A stretch of DNA of 41,050 nt from NCBI GenBank assembly GCA_002084875.1, contig NBMH01000015.1, forward strand, positions 1 to 41,050. Reading direction: 5' to 3'. The translations under genes and the position numbers were made by a program. The notes below the pieces were generated by a model, which ran no database searches, was not told the DNA's origin, and saw nothing but the letters and a program-made list of their open reading frames with translations. This document shows, in pieces, positions 28,001 to 37,600 of the stretch. The stretch is from Anaerolineaceae bacterium 4572_78 (GTDB lineage Bacteria > Chloroflexota > Anaerolineae > 4572-78). Position 1 is the first letter of the stretch, and the number at the start of each line of letters is the position of its first letter.

Positions 28001-28547
28001 TATATTGTTCTTTGTCTTCATAATAATCACTTAGCCAGTTAAAAACTTCCAATACTTTATCTCTATAGTAGTTTTGCTTTAGTAATATCCATTCTTCAAA
28101 TTCAACACTATTACCAAAACTAAACCCTGCTAAAAAGTCGCCTCGATACAAACTTATAATTTGTTTCCATGTATTCAGGTTGGTTGAGTTTGATTGCTGA
28201 CATTCTTCAAAAAGTTGTTCTAACATGAATACGTCAATCTGCCTCGCACTTTTAAAATCAAAGCGAGCTGTTCGGCGTGTAATCATTACAGCGGGTGGGG
28301 TTATCATTTTACTGCCAACCGTTCGCCGCAGGTTTGATAACACCGACCTCAAATTTTGATTTGCTTTGTGTTCTGAACTTGTGGGCCACAATAACCCCGC
28401 CAAAAACTGTCGGGAATGTAGGCGGTCATGCTCGACAGCAAGATAGGCTAATAAAGCCTGTGATTTTTTTGTGGTAAATGTTGTAATGGGGTTATTATTT
28501 AAAATAACTTGAAACGTACCAAGCAAGTTGATTGATAAATTTGTCAT
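25005..28547 (-). CDS. AfsR/SARP-type regulator: BTAD, NB-ARC and TPR domains
   Basis: A 1,180-residue transcription regulator. The start is fixed by AAGGAGA 7-8 bases before the ATG at 28547. The N-terminus (about 1-100) is an OmpR-like winged helix (LLGTFQVILNNNPITTFTTKKSQALLAYLAVE), followed by the bacterial activation domain to about 250 (LYRGDFLAGF, LDPWQEEAHRQVM). The NB-ARC NTPase has Walker A GMGGIGKTRLA, Walker B ILLILDNFEHL, LLVTSRERLNL and GLPLGIELAA. The C-terminal half is about ten TPR units. It is a STAND-type switch, activating transcription after NTP-dependent release. A 34-bp palindrome lies in frame at 26350-26383, adding TSKVFKNLSC between the NTPase and TPR parts. Target genes are unknown. 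Confidence 0.93.
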   Translation of the reverse strand: MTNLSINLLGTFQVILNNNPITTFTTKKSQALLAYLAVEHDRLHSRQFLAGLLWPTSSEHKANQNLRSVLSNLRRTVGSKMITPPAVMITRRTARFDFKSARQIDVFMLEQLFEECQQSNSTNLNTWKQIISLYRGDFLAGFSFGNSVEFEEWILLKQNYYRDKVLEVFNWLSDYYEDKEQYKETLHYAYQKLNLDPWQEEAHRQVMSSLARCGQRNAALNHYQEYCITLAEELNTAPSAKTIVLYQQIERGEWIDKRNRQVSKLIGFEHLPNLKHHNLPTQLTLFIGRTEEQAIVAEYLRNDACRLVTISGMGGIGKTRLAVQVGEQFLSAFKDGVYFIPLASIRSADLLTTAIGNVLLINFMGQRLPQDQLLDFLRSKNILLILDNFEHLMDSVDLLMSMLRTSPNLKLLVTSRERLNLRAEWLLQIEGLLYPLPNASLNSLMSASAVRLFVQCARQVKTKFALTIETGSYIVRLCQLLEGLPLGIELAAAQISMNNSKPALSYHAASAQHDDVALLRTIIHNVETNIDHLATDWHDMPARHLSIRAVFESSWELLSDIEQTVLAQISIFRGGFYQSAAVAITNATPNILTALVHKSLLRQTTGKRYEIHELLRQFAKEKRTPHLTQSVRQRHTSYYLLFVSERQTKLNGKIPQTATAEIRTDLDNIRQAWHWAIKLAYVDLLGKSCHALSQFYDLRGLFNEGITVFATGIDHVRSILGQTSKVFKNLSCLNHESFVPPGKEETILAQLLVAQAHLFSKQGSHDKAITIAQESVQLAEANQNVETMTLGYLEWGWALQQQGKYDIAQAKLEQALELARTVKRKRLEAESLRGLATSAMRQNKYTIAKKQYEQSLAIYRHVGDIQGEGQVLNGLGTLADYQGEYTQVTTYYHQALQIYHKIGDRHGEGRVLSNLGVLADRHTDYANARKYYEHALHIFQDIGDLQGQANVLGNLGRTADDLGNYISALKYTEQALHIQREVGSQYQESVALANLALHAHHLDDNSQAKAFSEQALQIAHQIGGRDIEGYALLFLGHAYFGLENFDSATQVYQESLAIWHELLMLQLVTETLASLAYIYFVQRDFIKAKKTIEPILIHLENHTLDGSEEPFRIYLICYRILKVNNDDRAKTILEQAHLLLHAKADKIRDDELRSSFLKNVHVNHEIDIAWHIHHHETPSP
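26350..26383. repeat. 34-bp palindrome inserted in frame in the AfsR-type gene
   Basis: AGACAAGAAAGGTTTTT (26350-26366) is followed by AAAAACCTTGCTTGTCT (26367-26383), a palindrome with one mismatch per arm pair. It shares length and core with the copies at 15868 and 40537. It keeps the reading frame open and encodes the odd TSKVFKNLSC segment at about residues 722-732. Confidence 0.8.
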
Positions 28548-28825
28548 GTCTCATTCTCCTTTCAATTTGGGGTCTACTAACGATATGGAGTGAACAATTA
28601 AATTTGGTTAACTCTTTCCACAAATTAGCCCATTCCAAATACGGACACATGACTGGAAATGGTAATTTCATGATGTGATTAAACCATGTTGTTAGATATT
28701 TGGCAAATTTGGGTTGCTACTGGTAGCCATGGGCTTTGCCATGCACAAACCGTAAGCCGTTAGACCCAACCCCCAATCTTGTTCCCCTCTCCCACTGGGG
28801 GAGGGGTTAGGGGGTTATGGCTAGG
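28548..28825. other. Intergenic region between corA and the AfsR-type gene, with one GC-rich hairpin
   Basis: It contains the AfsR-type ribosome binding site next to the start and a CCCCTCTCCCA / TGGGGGAGGGG hairpin (28784-28806), just beyond the corA stop in the minus direction and a plausible terminator for corA. No promoter stands out and no gene was found in the rest. Confidence 0.5.
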
Positions 28826-29740
28826 CTAAAGCCAGCGGCGGCGATGGAAAAAAATGAGCATGAGTATCAGGATTGATATCATCATTACTGCAATTATCAA
28901 AAAAGCATACGATTTTTGAGCTAAGGGTAAAGAGACATTCATGCCATAAATACCACTGATTAATGTCATGGGGAGCATGGTTATGGAAATGACCGTTAGA
29001 GTACGCATGACTTCGTTAATCCGATAGGAGATAAGCGAGTCTGTTGCTTCGCTAAGGTCAGCCATAATTTCATAGTCTTCATCTAGCATGTCACGCACAT
29101 GAATGATATGGTCAAGAATATCACTAAAGTATACATCTAATTCATCATGGATAAATGAACGGTCTTCTCGTTCTAAGTTGGCAATAATATTGACCTGAGG
29201 TCTGATAATACGTCGTAGGGCAATAATATCTCGTCGTGCCATAGAAATCTCTTGTACAATAGTTTGCATGTCATCAATAAAAATATCCTTTTCAATTTCA
29301 GTAATTTGCTGTTCAATCTTTTTGATGATGGGAAATAAGTAGTCAATCAAACGGTCAATGACGGCATGGAGTAGCACACTTGCACCACGTTCCATGTAAC
29401 GCTGGCGGACACTTTCTAAATGATAACATTCATCAAAAAATTTATCAAGTGGCTTTAATACATCATCATGAACGGTGACCAAATATCCCTTACCGATGAA
29501 AAAAGCAACTTTGCTAGGTCGGCTAATCCGTCGAGTATAGTCAAATTTAGGAAATTGCATGACAATAAAAAGATAGTCATCATACTCATCAATTTTAGGA
29601 CGCTCTAGGTGGCTGAGACAGTCTTCTAAATCAAGTGGATGAAACGAGTAATTATCCTTGAGGTATGTTATATCCTTGATGATAGGATTTGTAATGTCAA
29701 TCCAAGCAACATTGGCATGTCTAATAACTTGTAGTGTCAC
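28826..29740 (-). CDS. corA: CorA-type Mg2+/Co2+ transporter
   Basis: About 304 residues. GTG 29740 is preferred to TTG 29743 because GGAG then lies seven bases upstream. A soluble cytoplasmic domain (HPLDLEDCLSHLERPKIDEYDDYLF; VHDDVLKPLDKF) is followed by a long helix and two C-terminal membrane helices. The signature YGMNVSLP holds the GMN motif that forms the selectivity filter. CorA is a pentameric channel for divalent cations. A repeat hairpin (29769-29820) precedes it on the transcribed strand. No defect is seen. Confidence 0.92.
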   Translation of the reverse strand: MTLQVIRHANVAWIDITNPIIKDITYLKDNYSFHPLDLEDCLSHLERPKIDEYDDYLFIVMQFPKFDYTRRISRPSKVAFFIGKGYLVTVHDDVLKPLDKFFDECYHLESVRQRYMERGASVLLHAVIDRLIDYLFPIIKKIEQQITEIEKDIFIDDMQTIVQEISMARRDIIALRRIIRPQVNIIANLEREDRSFIHDELDVYFSDILDHIIHVRDMLDEDYEIMADLSEATDSLISYRINEVMRTLTVISITMLPMTLISGIYGMNVSLPLAQKSYAFLIIAVMMISILILMLIFFHRRRWL

Positions 29741-29768
29741 CAATTATCTCCGATTTTTAGTTTAGTAG

Positions 29769-29820
29769 ACCCCAACCCCACCAGCCATTCCTCTGCGAGG
29801 AGGAAGGGTTATGGTGGGGT
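29769..29820. repeat. Nested hairpin between the SCO1664-like gene and corA
   Basis: Outer arms ACCCCACCA (29775-29783) and TGGTGGGGT (29812-29820) enclose an inner CCTC-TGC-GAGG stem. It belongs to the same GC-rich dispersed class as the hairpins at 24996, 28784 and 38541. A copy of the GGAAATTGCGGCTAC motif follows at about 29841-29856. Confidence 0.5.
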
Positions 29821-29867
29821 ATGAACTGTTACCACATCGCAGTTGGAAATTGCGGCTACGAGCATGA

Positions 29868-30641
29868 TTAGATGGGAGGATATGGATAATCATATTTCCC
29901 TGATATTTTTGGGAATTTACCTGTGTTAAGAAGAATATTAAGCCGATGCCCTATTTTGGCGATTTCGGTAGACGAAAGAAGCTCCGAAAGGTTCTGATAT
30001 AATTTGGAATCGGACTTAAGACATTTCTTGAAATTTTGTAAATCGGCATAAAGTGTTTCAGTAATTTTTGTATTTGCATATTCCCAAATGACCGTTTTGA
30101 GTTTGTAGTCAGTATGAAAGGAGAGACCATGGTCAATTGCCCACAATTTCTGATGAGCATCAAGTAAACAATGTCCCCCCTTACGGTCGGCGTTATTTAT
30201 TAAATAGTCAAAGAGGACTATCTGCTGAAATTTTGTTTGAAGTTGCGGATTGTCCTTCAGTGTAAAATAGTGAATGTGATAATCCGCATAGATAAACTGT
30301 TGGAGGCACCCAATACCATGAGGTCCATCACGCAAAATCGTGTAAGGCACAGCAACCCATGTTTCCAAAGCACAACTTACCTGATATGCAGCCACTTCAC
30401 GTCGACATAGTGTTCCATGTGTAAAATCCCACAAAGGATGCTCACCTACACTAGGTTTATAGATAGCATTTAAGGTTACATCCTGGTATAAGACTTGTAC
30501 AAGGAATGTATGATTTGACCCCCAAGGCATCAAACCTATTAATTTAATTTCGCCATGTTGCAAGATGTTGATAATGGTTTGATTATCAATATCTCGTTGA
30601 GGTTCAAGAACTTCAGCGATATTAATTGATTCAATAACCAT
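29868..30641 (-). CDS. SCO1664-family kinase-like protein
   Basis: A 257-residue protein of the family named after SCO1664, related to the phosphatidylinositol 3/4-kinase-like fold. Visible landmarks: GLMPWGSNHTFLVQV, NAIYKPSVGEHPLWDF, LCRREVAAYQVSCAL, IVLFDYLINNADRKGGHCLLD and LWAIDHGLSFHTDYKLKTVIW. NADRKGGH and IDHGLSFH correspond to catalytic-loop and metal-binding motifs of the fold. The real substrate is not known. The gene is 30 bases downstream of the DUF3090 gene on the same strand, a pairing conserved in Actinobacteria and Chloroflexota that suggests a shared function. Confidence 0.88.
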   Translation of the reverse strand: MVIESINIAEVLEPQRDIDNQTIINILQHGEIKLIGLMPWGSNHTFLVQVLYQDVTLNAIYKPSVGEHPLWDFTHGTLCRREVAAYQVSCALETWVAVPYTILRDGPHGIGCLQQFIYADYHIHYFTLKDNPQLQTKFQQIVLFDYLINNADRKGGHCLLDAHQKLWAIDHGLSFHTDYKLKTVIWEYANTKITETLYADLQNFKKCLKSDSKLYQNLSELLSSTEIAKIGHRLNILLNTGKFPKISGKYDYPYPPI

Positions 30642-30671
30642 GAAGTGTGTCTCTTTTTTCTCCTATAATCG

Positions 30672-31160
30672 CTATATGGGATAGCGGTGGTGTGAATTTA
30701 GTCGTGGACTTGGTCGCCCTTGTCCAACAATCTTTGATGCCTGTTCACAAAGAGATTGTAATTGCATGCGACTTATCCAAAAACGGGCAGTATCCCCATC
30801 TTCTTTTGTCTCCTCATCCTCAACCAGCTCATGTAACTCAAGCATTATTCTATCACGTTTCCCATCGTATCCTAAAATGACTTGTTGAACGGTAAATAGA
30901 GGACTAGTCGGCTCTCGTAAATTATGGTCAAGAGTACCAGTTTCTATCAATTCAATCTCAGGAAAATCCTCAAGCGTTTTAATGACTCCTGAACCCGTTT
31001 CTGCAATAGCTTGAGCATGCTCTTTTTCTATTTTAAGCGTTACGGTACGTAGTGCATCTGAAGCTTGTAATAAAAAAACACGCTGTCCCGGAGAACCAAT
31101 GGCACCAACTGTAATATGAGTCACAAAATGAAGTTCAATATTTTCATTCATAATTATCAT
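30672..31160 (-). CDS. DUF3090 family protein lacking its C-terminal zinc-ribbon part
   Basis: A 162-residue protein; relatives are about 180-190. The start HFVTHITVGAIGSPGQRVFLLQA and ARFWISRMQLQSLCEQASKIVGQGRP are typical. Relatives then carry a Cys pair (CPLCGxPxDPxGHxC-type) before ending PRxNGHR. Here GRP is followed by SPRLNSHHRYPI with no Cys, so about 16-20 residues look deleted in frame. The function is unknown; the partner gene is the SCO1664-like kinase-like gene next to it. The ATG at 31160 has no clear ribosome binding site, and a second ATG at 31151 is possible. Confidence 0.82.
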   Translation of the reverse strand: MIIMNENIELHFVTHITVGAIGSPGQRVFLLQASDALRTVTLKIEKEHAQAIAETGSGVIKTLEDFPEIELIETGTLDHNLREPTSPLFTVQQVILGYDGKRDRIMLELHELVEDEETKEDGDTARFWISRMQLQSLCEQASKIVGQGRPSPRLNSHHRYPI

Positions 31161-31380
31161 CAGAAAAAGCTATAGTAAAATATGTTCAAAAACGTAAATA
31201 TTCGTTTCCCCATTCAGTTATCAATAAAGAATCAATCTGAACTACTACTATTATATTAAACATGGAATAAAAGTCAAGGTGAGGTAATCAAAGAGGTATT
31301 TTATTTTTGATTCTTGCTAGATGTTGTAGTCTGTATTGAAATATTTCGCAAGGACAAGCACAAAACATTGATTAGAAAAT

Positions 31381-31409
31381 TTGCAAAATCGTGTAGATTA
31401 TGGCATAAT
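31381..31409 (+). promoter_or_regulatory. Candidate sigma70 promoter for the adhesin
   Basis: TTGCAA (31381-31386), a 17-base spacer and CATAAT (31404-31409). It would give a leader of about 215 bases. Two of twelve consensus positions differ, so it is a fair but unproved match. Confidence 0.35.
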
Positions 31410-31555
31410 TTAGTATGGCAAGTTTCCTTACCTGCTTAGCATGTGTTGTAATGAAACAATACCTATAGATGGAAAATTTGTAGTAATTTTATTACGTCAA
31501 ACGTTGAGTGGAAATAATGGTTGTGGTTTTTTAAGAGCTAAACGGGAGGGGTAAA

Positions 31556-31612
31556 GTGAATCAATCATTATTTAAGTATATTAAAGGCAATCTGTCTGTC
31601 TTATGTGATTAA
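31556..31612 (+). CDS. Possible 18-aa leader peptide upstream of the adhesin
   Basis: GTG 31556 follows a strong ribosome binding site (GGGAGGG, 31544-31550) and opens 18 codons, MNQSLFKYIKGNLSVLCD, ending in TAA at 31610-31612. The adhesin start is only 20 bases further, with its own AGGAG. Position and spacing fit a translated leader that tunes the gene below, but so short a frame can also occur by chance. Confidence 0.3.
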   Translation: MNQSLFKYIKGNLSVLCD

Positions 31613-31632
31613 AAATTAGGAGAAAATTTTTA

Positions 31633-34600
31633 ATGAATACATCTTATGACTTTTCAAAATGTGCCGTTTCAAGGACGGCATTTACACTTATCGTTAGCTT
31701 GTTAATGATACTGGCATTGCAAAGAGTTGCATCTGCTCAATCGATTGAAATTAGTATTTCCGATAATCCAGACCCAGTGATGCCTGGTGAGGTATTGACT
31801 TATACTGTTGTTGCAAATAATGGTCCTAATTACATGTTCGGTGTGGCAATTACGGATGTGTTAGATATGAATGTACATTACATCACCGCAACTAATAACC
31901 CCATCTATCACCCCACCTCGAATTTTGGTGGTGAGGCATTGGAATGGTATCTGGCAGATATTCCATCACAAAGTACTATTCAAGAAACGGTCATTGTTAC
32001 GGTTGATAGTATGATAAGTGGCACAATGTTGAATAACATGGTGATGGTCGTTCAAGAAGGGCAACTTGTTGCTGAGGGTAATGAAAACACACTTATCGTT
32101 AACGATGGACAAACCGATGGTCACATCACAGGTTATGTCCATGACGCAATGAATAATCCTTTAGAAGGTATCATGGTGGAAGCCTATTCTAATATAAGTG
32201 CAACCTGGATGATGTACCAAGAAAGTTGGTCAAACAATAATGGCTATTACGATATAGCTGGTCTGCCCGATGATACCTATCGGGTTTGCTTCATTGATTC
32301 TTCACAAACTTATGAGCATCAATGTTATAGCTATGCCACAGATATTTTCAGTGCAACGGATATTGTGGTAAGTAGTGGGGCTGTTATTACAGGTATTAAT
32401 GGTTATCTTAACCCTATAGGTGGTATGCATGACCATGGCGTAGTAAACGGTCATGTCAGTAACGTGCAACAAACTCCTCTGATGAGCATTGAAGTCGGTC
32501 TATATTCCGAATATGACAATGACACTGGTGAAATATTGTGGCATCCCATGTATTTTGGTATGACTGATGCAAATGGTTATTTTGAATTTACTGGTTTGGT
32601 CAGTGACACCTATCGTGTTGGCTTCATGGATTACGAAAATTATTACCTGACTGAATTTTATGATGATGTTCATGATGTCATGTCTGCTACTGATATATTT
32701 GTTATGGACGGCATGACCACTACTATTGATGCCATGTTAGATGTAGCTGGAGCTATTAGTGGTACCGTAACAGATGATAACGGAATACTATTGCCATACA
32801 TCCAAGTTCAAGTATTCGACACTTTAAGCTACACAAATGACTATAGTGATACTAATGGCAAACACGGCTGGTCAAGCCAAACAGATGAGTTTGGTCGTTA
32901 TCATGTCGGCGGTCTGCCCACAAATGAATACTATGTCGAATTTATTGACTCCACTGGACAACACCTCCCCGAATTTTACAACAATGTTACTAACATTATG
33001 TCAGCGACATTGGTTTCGGTCATGCAAGGGCAAACCACACCTGATGTTGATGCCGTATTGTCATCAGGTGGAAGCATTGAAGGAATCGTAACCAATAATC
33101 AAAATGAACCACTTGGTGGCATTAAGGTGACAGCTTATGTGTATGACATTTCGAACGAGACATGGGATGAAACAGGTTTTGGATACACTGTACATGTCTC
33201 AACAAATGCATTTTCAAACACAGTCCCTGGCTCCTATAGCATTGGTGCTTTAGCCGATGGCATGTACCGCATTGGTTTCTATGATTATCAAAATATTTAT
33301 GCAGGTGAATATTATGATGATGCTACAACCATTCATGACGCAACAGATATTATAATCTTTAATGGTGCTACCGTCAGTGGTATTGATGCTGTCCTATCTA
33401 AAGGCGGGCATATCACTGGTACAATCGCTACAGAAGATGGGCAACCATTCTATGAAATTGAATCGAGTGTTTATCAGCATGACTCATCTACCAATGATTG
33501 GGAACTTGTCCGCTCAATGTATATCCACAATTACACAAATACTACCACTACAACCGATACATTTTTCTATGATATTGGTGGCTTAGCAACTGGCGTTTAT
33601 CGTCTTGGTTTCTATGATTATAGCAATCGTTTACAAGGAGAATTTTATGATGATGCTACCGATGTCTACAGTGCTACAGATATTTCTGTCATTGCAGAGC
33701 AAACAACACCTGACATCAACGTGGTCTTGTCATCTGCACCTCAGATATGGGGTACAGTGAGTTGTGCCAATGGTGTTATGTTAGATTGGGGCAATGTCGA
33801 GGCGAATCAACTTGATGGTACGAATTGGATATTTGTAAACAGTACCGATGTTTATACGGATGGTAACTATCAACTACACTTAAATTATGGCACCTATCGC
33901 ATTCATTTCTCTGGTCAATGTGGTGATGTCTACCATGAAGAGTATTATAACAATGCCGCCGACATTGACAGTGCAGATGATATCATTATTCAAGGTGACA
34001 TGGGGATTCCAAACATCAGTGCTGTTTTAGGCGACTTGCAAAATTATGCACCTCACGCCGAATTTGACGAGGCATTTACCGATGAGGACATGTCCATTAT
34101 GATTGATGTTCTTTGGAATGACCATGACCCCGATGGTGATCATTTAACCTTATTGTATGTTGGACAAGGCATGGATGGTAACACTCATGCCAGTGGCAAT
34201 GTGATTACCTATACTCCTAACCTTGATTTTAATGGGACAGATATTTTCTCTTACACGATTACAGATGGCGACCTAATTGCTACTGCGGGCGTAACTGTCA
34301 CAGTTTATCCTGTCAACGACCCACCTGTCGCCGATGACATGCATATAACTACCGATGAAGATACAGAGGCTCACATTCAATTTCCCGTTTACGATGATGA
34401 TTTTAGTAATTTGACAATTGGATTTGACAATCCTGCTAATGGTTATGTTGAGATGGGTTCGACTTATGACCATGTGATATATACTCCAAACGAAAACTTT
34501 TTTGGAGATGACAGTTTTAGCTACTTTGCCCATGACGGTGAATTTACAACTACTGCAGTGGTCAGCATTAACGTACTCGCAATCAATGATGCCCCGAATG

Positions 34601-37600
34601 TCCATGATGATTCATATATCGTGGACGAGGATACAATTCTTATCGCCGATGTGTTGGCAAATGATTATGACTTTGAAGGTGATGTGTTAAGTATTACCGA
34701 TGTTATACCATCAATTGATGGTCATGCGACTACCGATGGTAATACCGTAACCTTCACTCCAACTTTGGACTTCAATGGTATTACTTCATTTGAATATACC
34801 GTTAGCGATAATGAATTTACTATTATTGGTACAGCCATTATCACAGTAACGGCGGTCAATGATGCTCCTGAATCTTATGATGATTTTGCCATAACTGCCA
34901 TGAACGTGCCGCGTAACATTGCCGTTTTAGGAAATGACTATGATGTGGATGGTGATGTTTTGTTTGTTGCCGATGTAGGAGCTCCAACAAATGGTACGGT
35001 TACAATTGACAACACAGGTATTAATTATGCACCTAGCGATAACTTTGTTGGCATGGATGTTTTCACCTACACCGCTAGCGATGGTGAGCTGACTGACATG
35101 GCATTAGTAACTGTAACGGTTGAGCAAAGTTTCACCAACACAGCACCCGAAGCAATTCCTGACCAAATATCAACCCTTGAAGATACAGCTGTCATGATTG
35201 ATGTTCTGTTTAATGACTTTGATATTGATGGAGATACACTCTCCATTGAATCAGTCGAGCATGCAACAAATGGCACTGCGACATTCAATGCCAGTAGCAT
35301 CACCTACGAACCGTTTGCAGATTTCAATGGTTCTGATATTTTCACATATACTATCAATGATGGTCAATTAAGCAGTTCAGCACAGGTGTATATCTATGTT
35401 GAATCTGTAAATGACCTGCCAGTCGCCAACGATGATAACATGACTGTTGATGAAGATGGATTTGTTACCGTTGATGTTTTAGCAAATGATACGGATGTTG
35501 ATGGTGACATGCTGACTGTTTCTAATGTTGAACAAGCAACAAACGGTGAAGTCTATTTCAATGCTAATGGCGGTATCGTGTATGAGCCATTCGCCGATTT
35601 CAACGGCAGTGATAGCTTTATTTATCATGTCACTGATGTCTTTAGCGAAACAGCTAGTGCAACCGTTTTTGTTACAGTTTATCCTGTCAACGATGCTCCC
35701 GATGCTTACGAAGATTTTGCTCAAACGGCAGAAAATACGCAACTTATCATAGAACCCTTGCTGAATGATAGTGATAGAGATAGCCTTGTATTCACAATTA
35801 TTGCGGTTGACGACCCTCAAAATGGTATGGTCAGTTTTGATGATTCTACCATCACTTACAATCCTGATGCCAATTTCTTTGGACATGACATATTTAATTA
35901 TACCATCAGTGATGGCGAATTAACCGCTACAGCTAGAATTGAAGTTGCGGTTTATCAGCTTCATCGTGGATTGCTCTTCATCAAAACGGTCGGAGCAAAT
36001 CCAACTGAATGTGCTAACACATTTTTTGTATTTGTTGATAAAGATTCCGAAGTAACCTATTGCTACGAAGTAAATAATACTGGTGAAGTAACATTCGACA
36101 TGCATGACTTGGCTGATGACAAACTTGGTATGTTACTTGATGATTTCACTTATTCCTTAGCCCCAGGTGAATTTTACATGTTCACCACAACGGCTATAAT
36201 TACTCAAGATACAGTCAACAATGCCGTATGGTACGCCACAGACATCAACGGCAATGTTATCTCTCGAACGGCTTCGGCTCACGTGGAAATTGGCGAAACA
36301 GATTTGTATGTCAGCAAATGGCTAAACATGCCCGTTACCTTAGCGGGAAGCGAAATTGAATATCAAATTTACTATAGCAACTGGTCAGAATATCGAGCCT
36401 ATAACGTTCAGGTTACAGATATTCTACCCACCAACTTGAGTTATGTTAATTATAGCGTTTATACATGGGATGAAAATATAGAAGTGACATTATCTGAAGT
36501 ATCAGGAAATACAGTTATGTGGACAATCCCTGAATTGGGTGCTTGGCAAAGTGGGTATATTAACGTTATCGCCCATATTTCTGACTCTGCCAATGAAGGC
36601 GATTTGATAACTAATACCATTACCATTGAGTCTAATACGCCCGATGATAATCCCGATAATAACAGTTATACTCATGTCACAGAAGTGCAGGTTCCGCACC
36701 AAGATGTCGCCATTGAAAAATACACTTATGGGACAGCAGAAGTTGGGGGTTTTATCGATTATTACTTGTATTACTACAATGCAGGCAATACTGAAGTCAG
36801 CGATATTATAATTACAGATACATTGCCGGTCGGCACAACATTTATTGATGAGTACAACTACGAAGGTGTCACTGCCGAATTTAACGGCAATACAATTGTA
36901 TGGCATGTTCCCTCATTATTGCCGTATTGGGGCGGTAGCATCCAAGTAACCGTTCAAGTCAGCGACGATGTTGCAACTGGTACCGAACTGGTAAACGCGG
37001 CTACAATTTCAAGTGCGGGGACAGACGCTCATCCTGAAAATAACATCTATGCCGTAAGCCAAACAGTTTATATTCCTGGTAGCATTTCAGGGATTGCAAC
37101 TGACCCCGATGGCAATCCTGCAACAGGAGCATGGGTTAGCATTTATCATGATGCTGACGGCACGAGCCCATTATCCAACACCAACGAGTCATGGAGCTGG
37201 GCTGGTGGTGCGAATGTTGATGCCAACGGATTTTATCAGGTGGATGGCTTAGAATCAGGCGAATACATCCTTGAATTTTTCTATTGGCCATATCCCTCCG
37301 AATTTTATAATGATGTCACTGAAATTATTAGTGCCACTAATGTGGGAGTTTTTGCTGGTCAAACCACAGCAGGTATTGATGTTCAGTTTAACCGCCCTGT
37401 TCCACCGATTGCTTCAGGTTCAAGTGAAACGGGCTTCATCACCAATGACCCAACTACTGGTGAACTTGAGGTTTGGGTTAATGTCTATCAACCATCTGAC
37501 TTGACTGTAACAAAAGAAATCTCATGCACCGATGGCAGTATACCAACCGATGTTACGCTCATTTTAGAAACAGATAATGGTGCCATCGTCAATTATGCTA

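Larger units (their letters stand above)
31161..31632. other. Long intergenic region upstream of the giant adhesin
   Basis: It is AT-rich. It separates the divergent DUF3090 and adhesin genes and should carry promoters for both. It holds one promoter candidate (31381-31409), a possible 18-codon leader ORF (31556-31612) and the adhesin ribosome binding site AGGAG (31618-31622). No repeat or RNA gene was recognised in the remainder. Confidence 0.5.
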
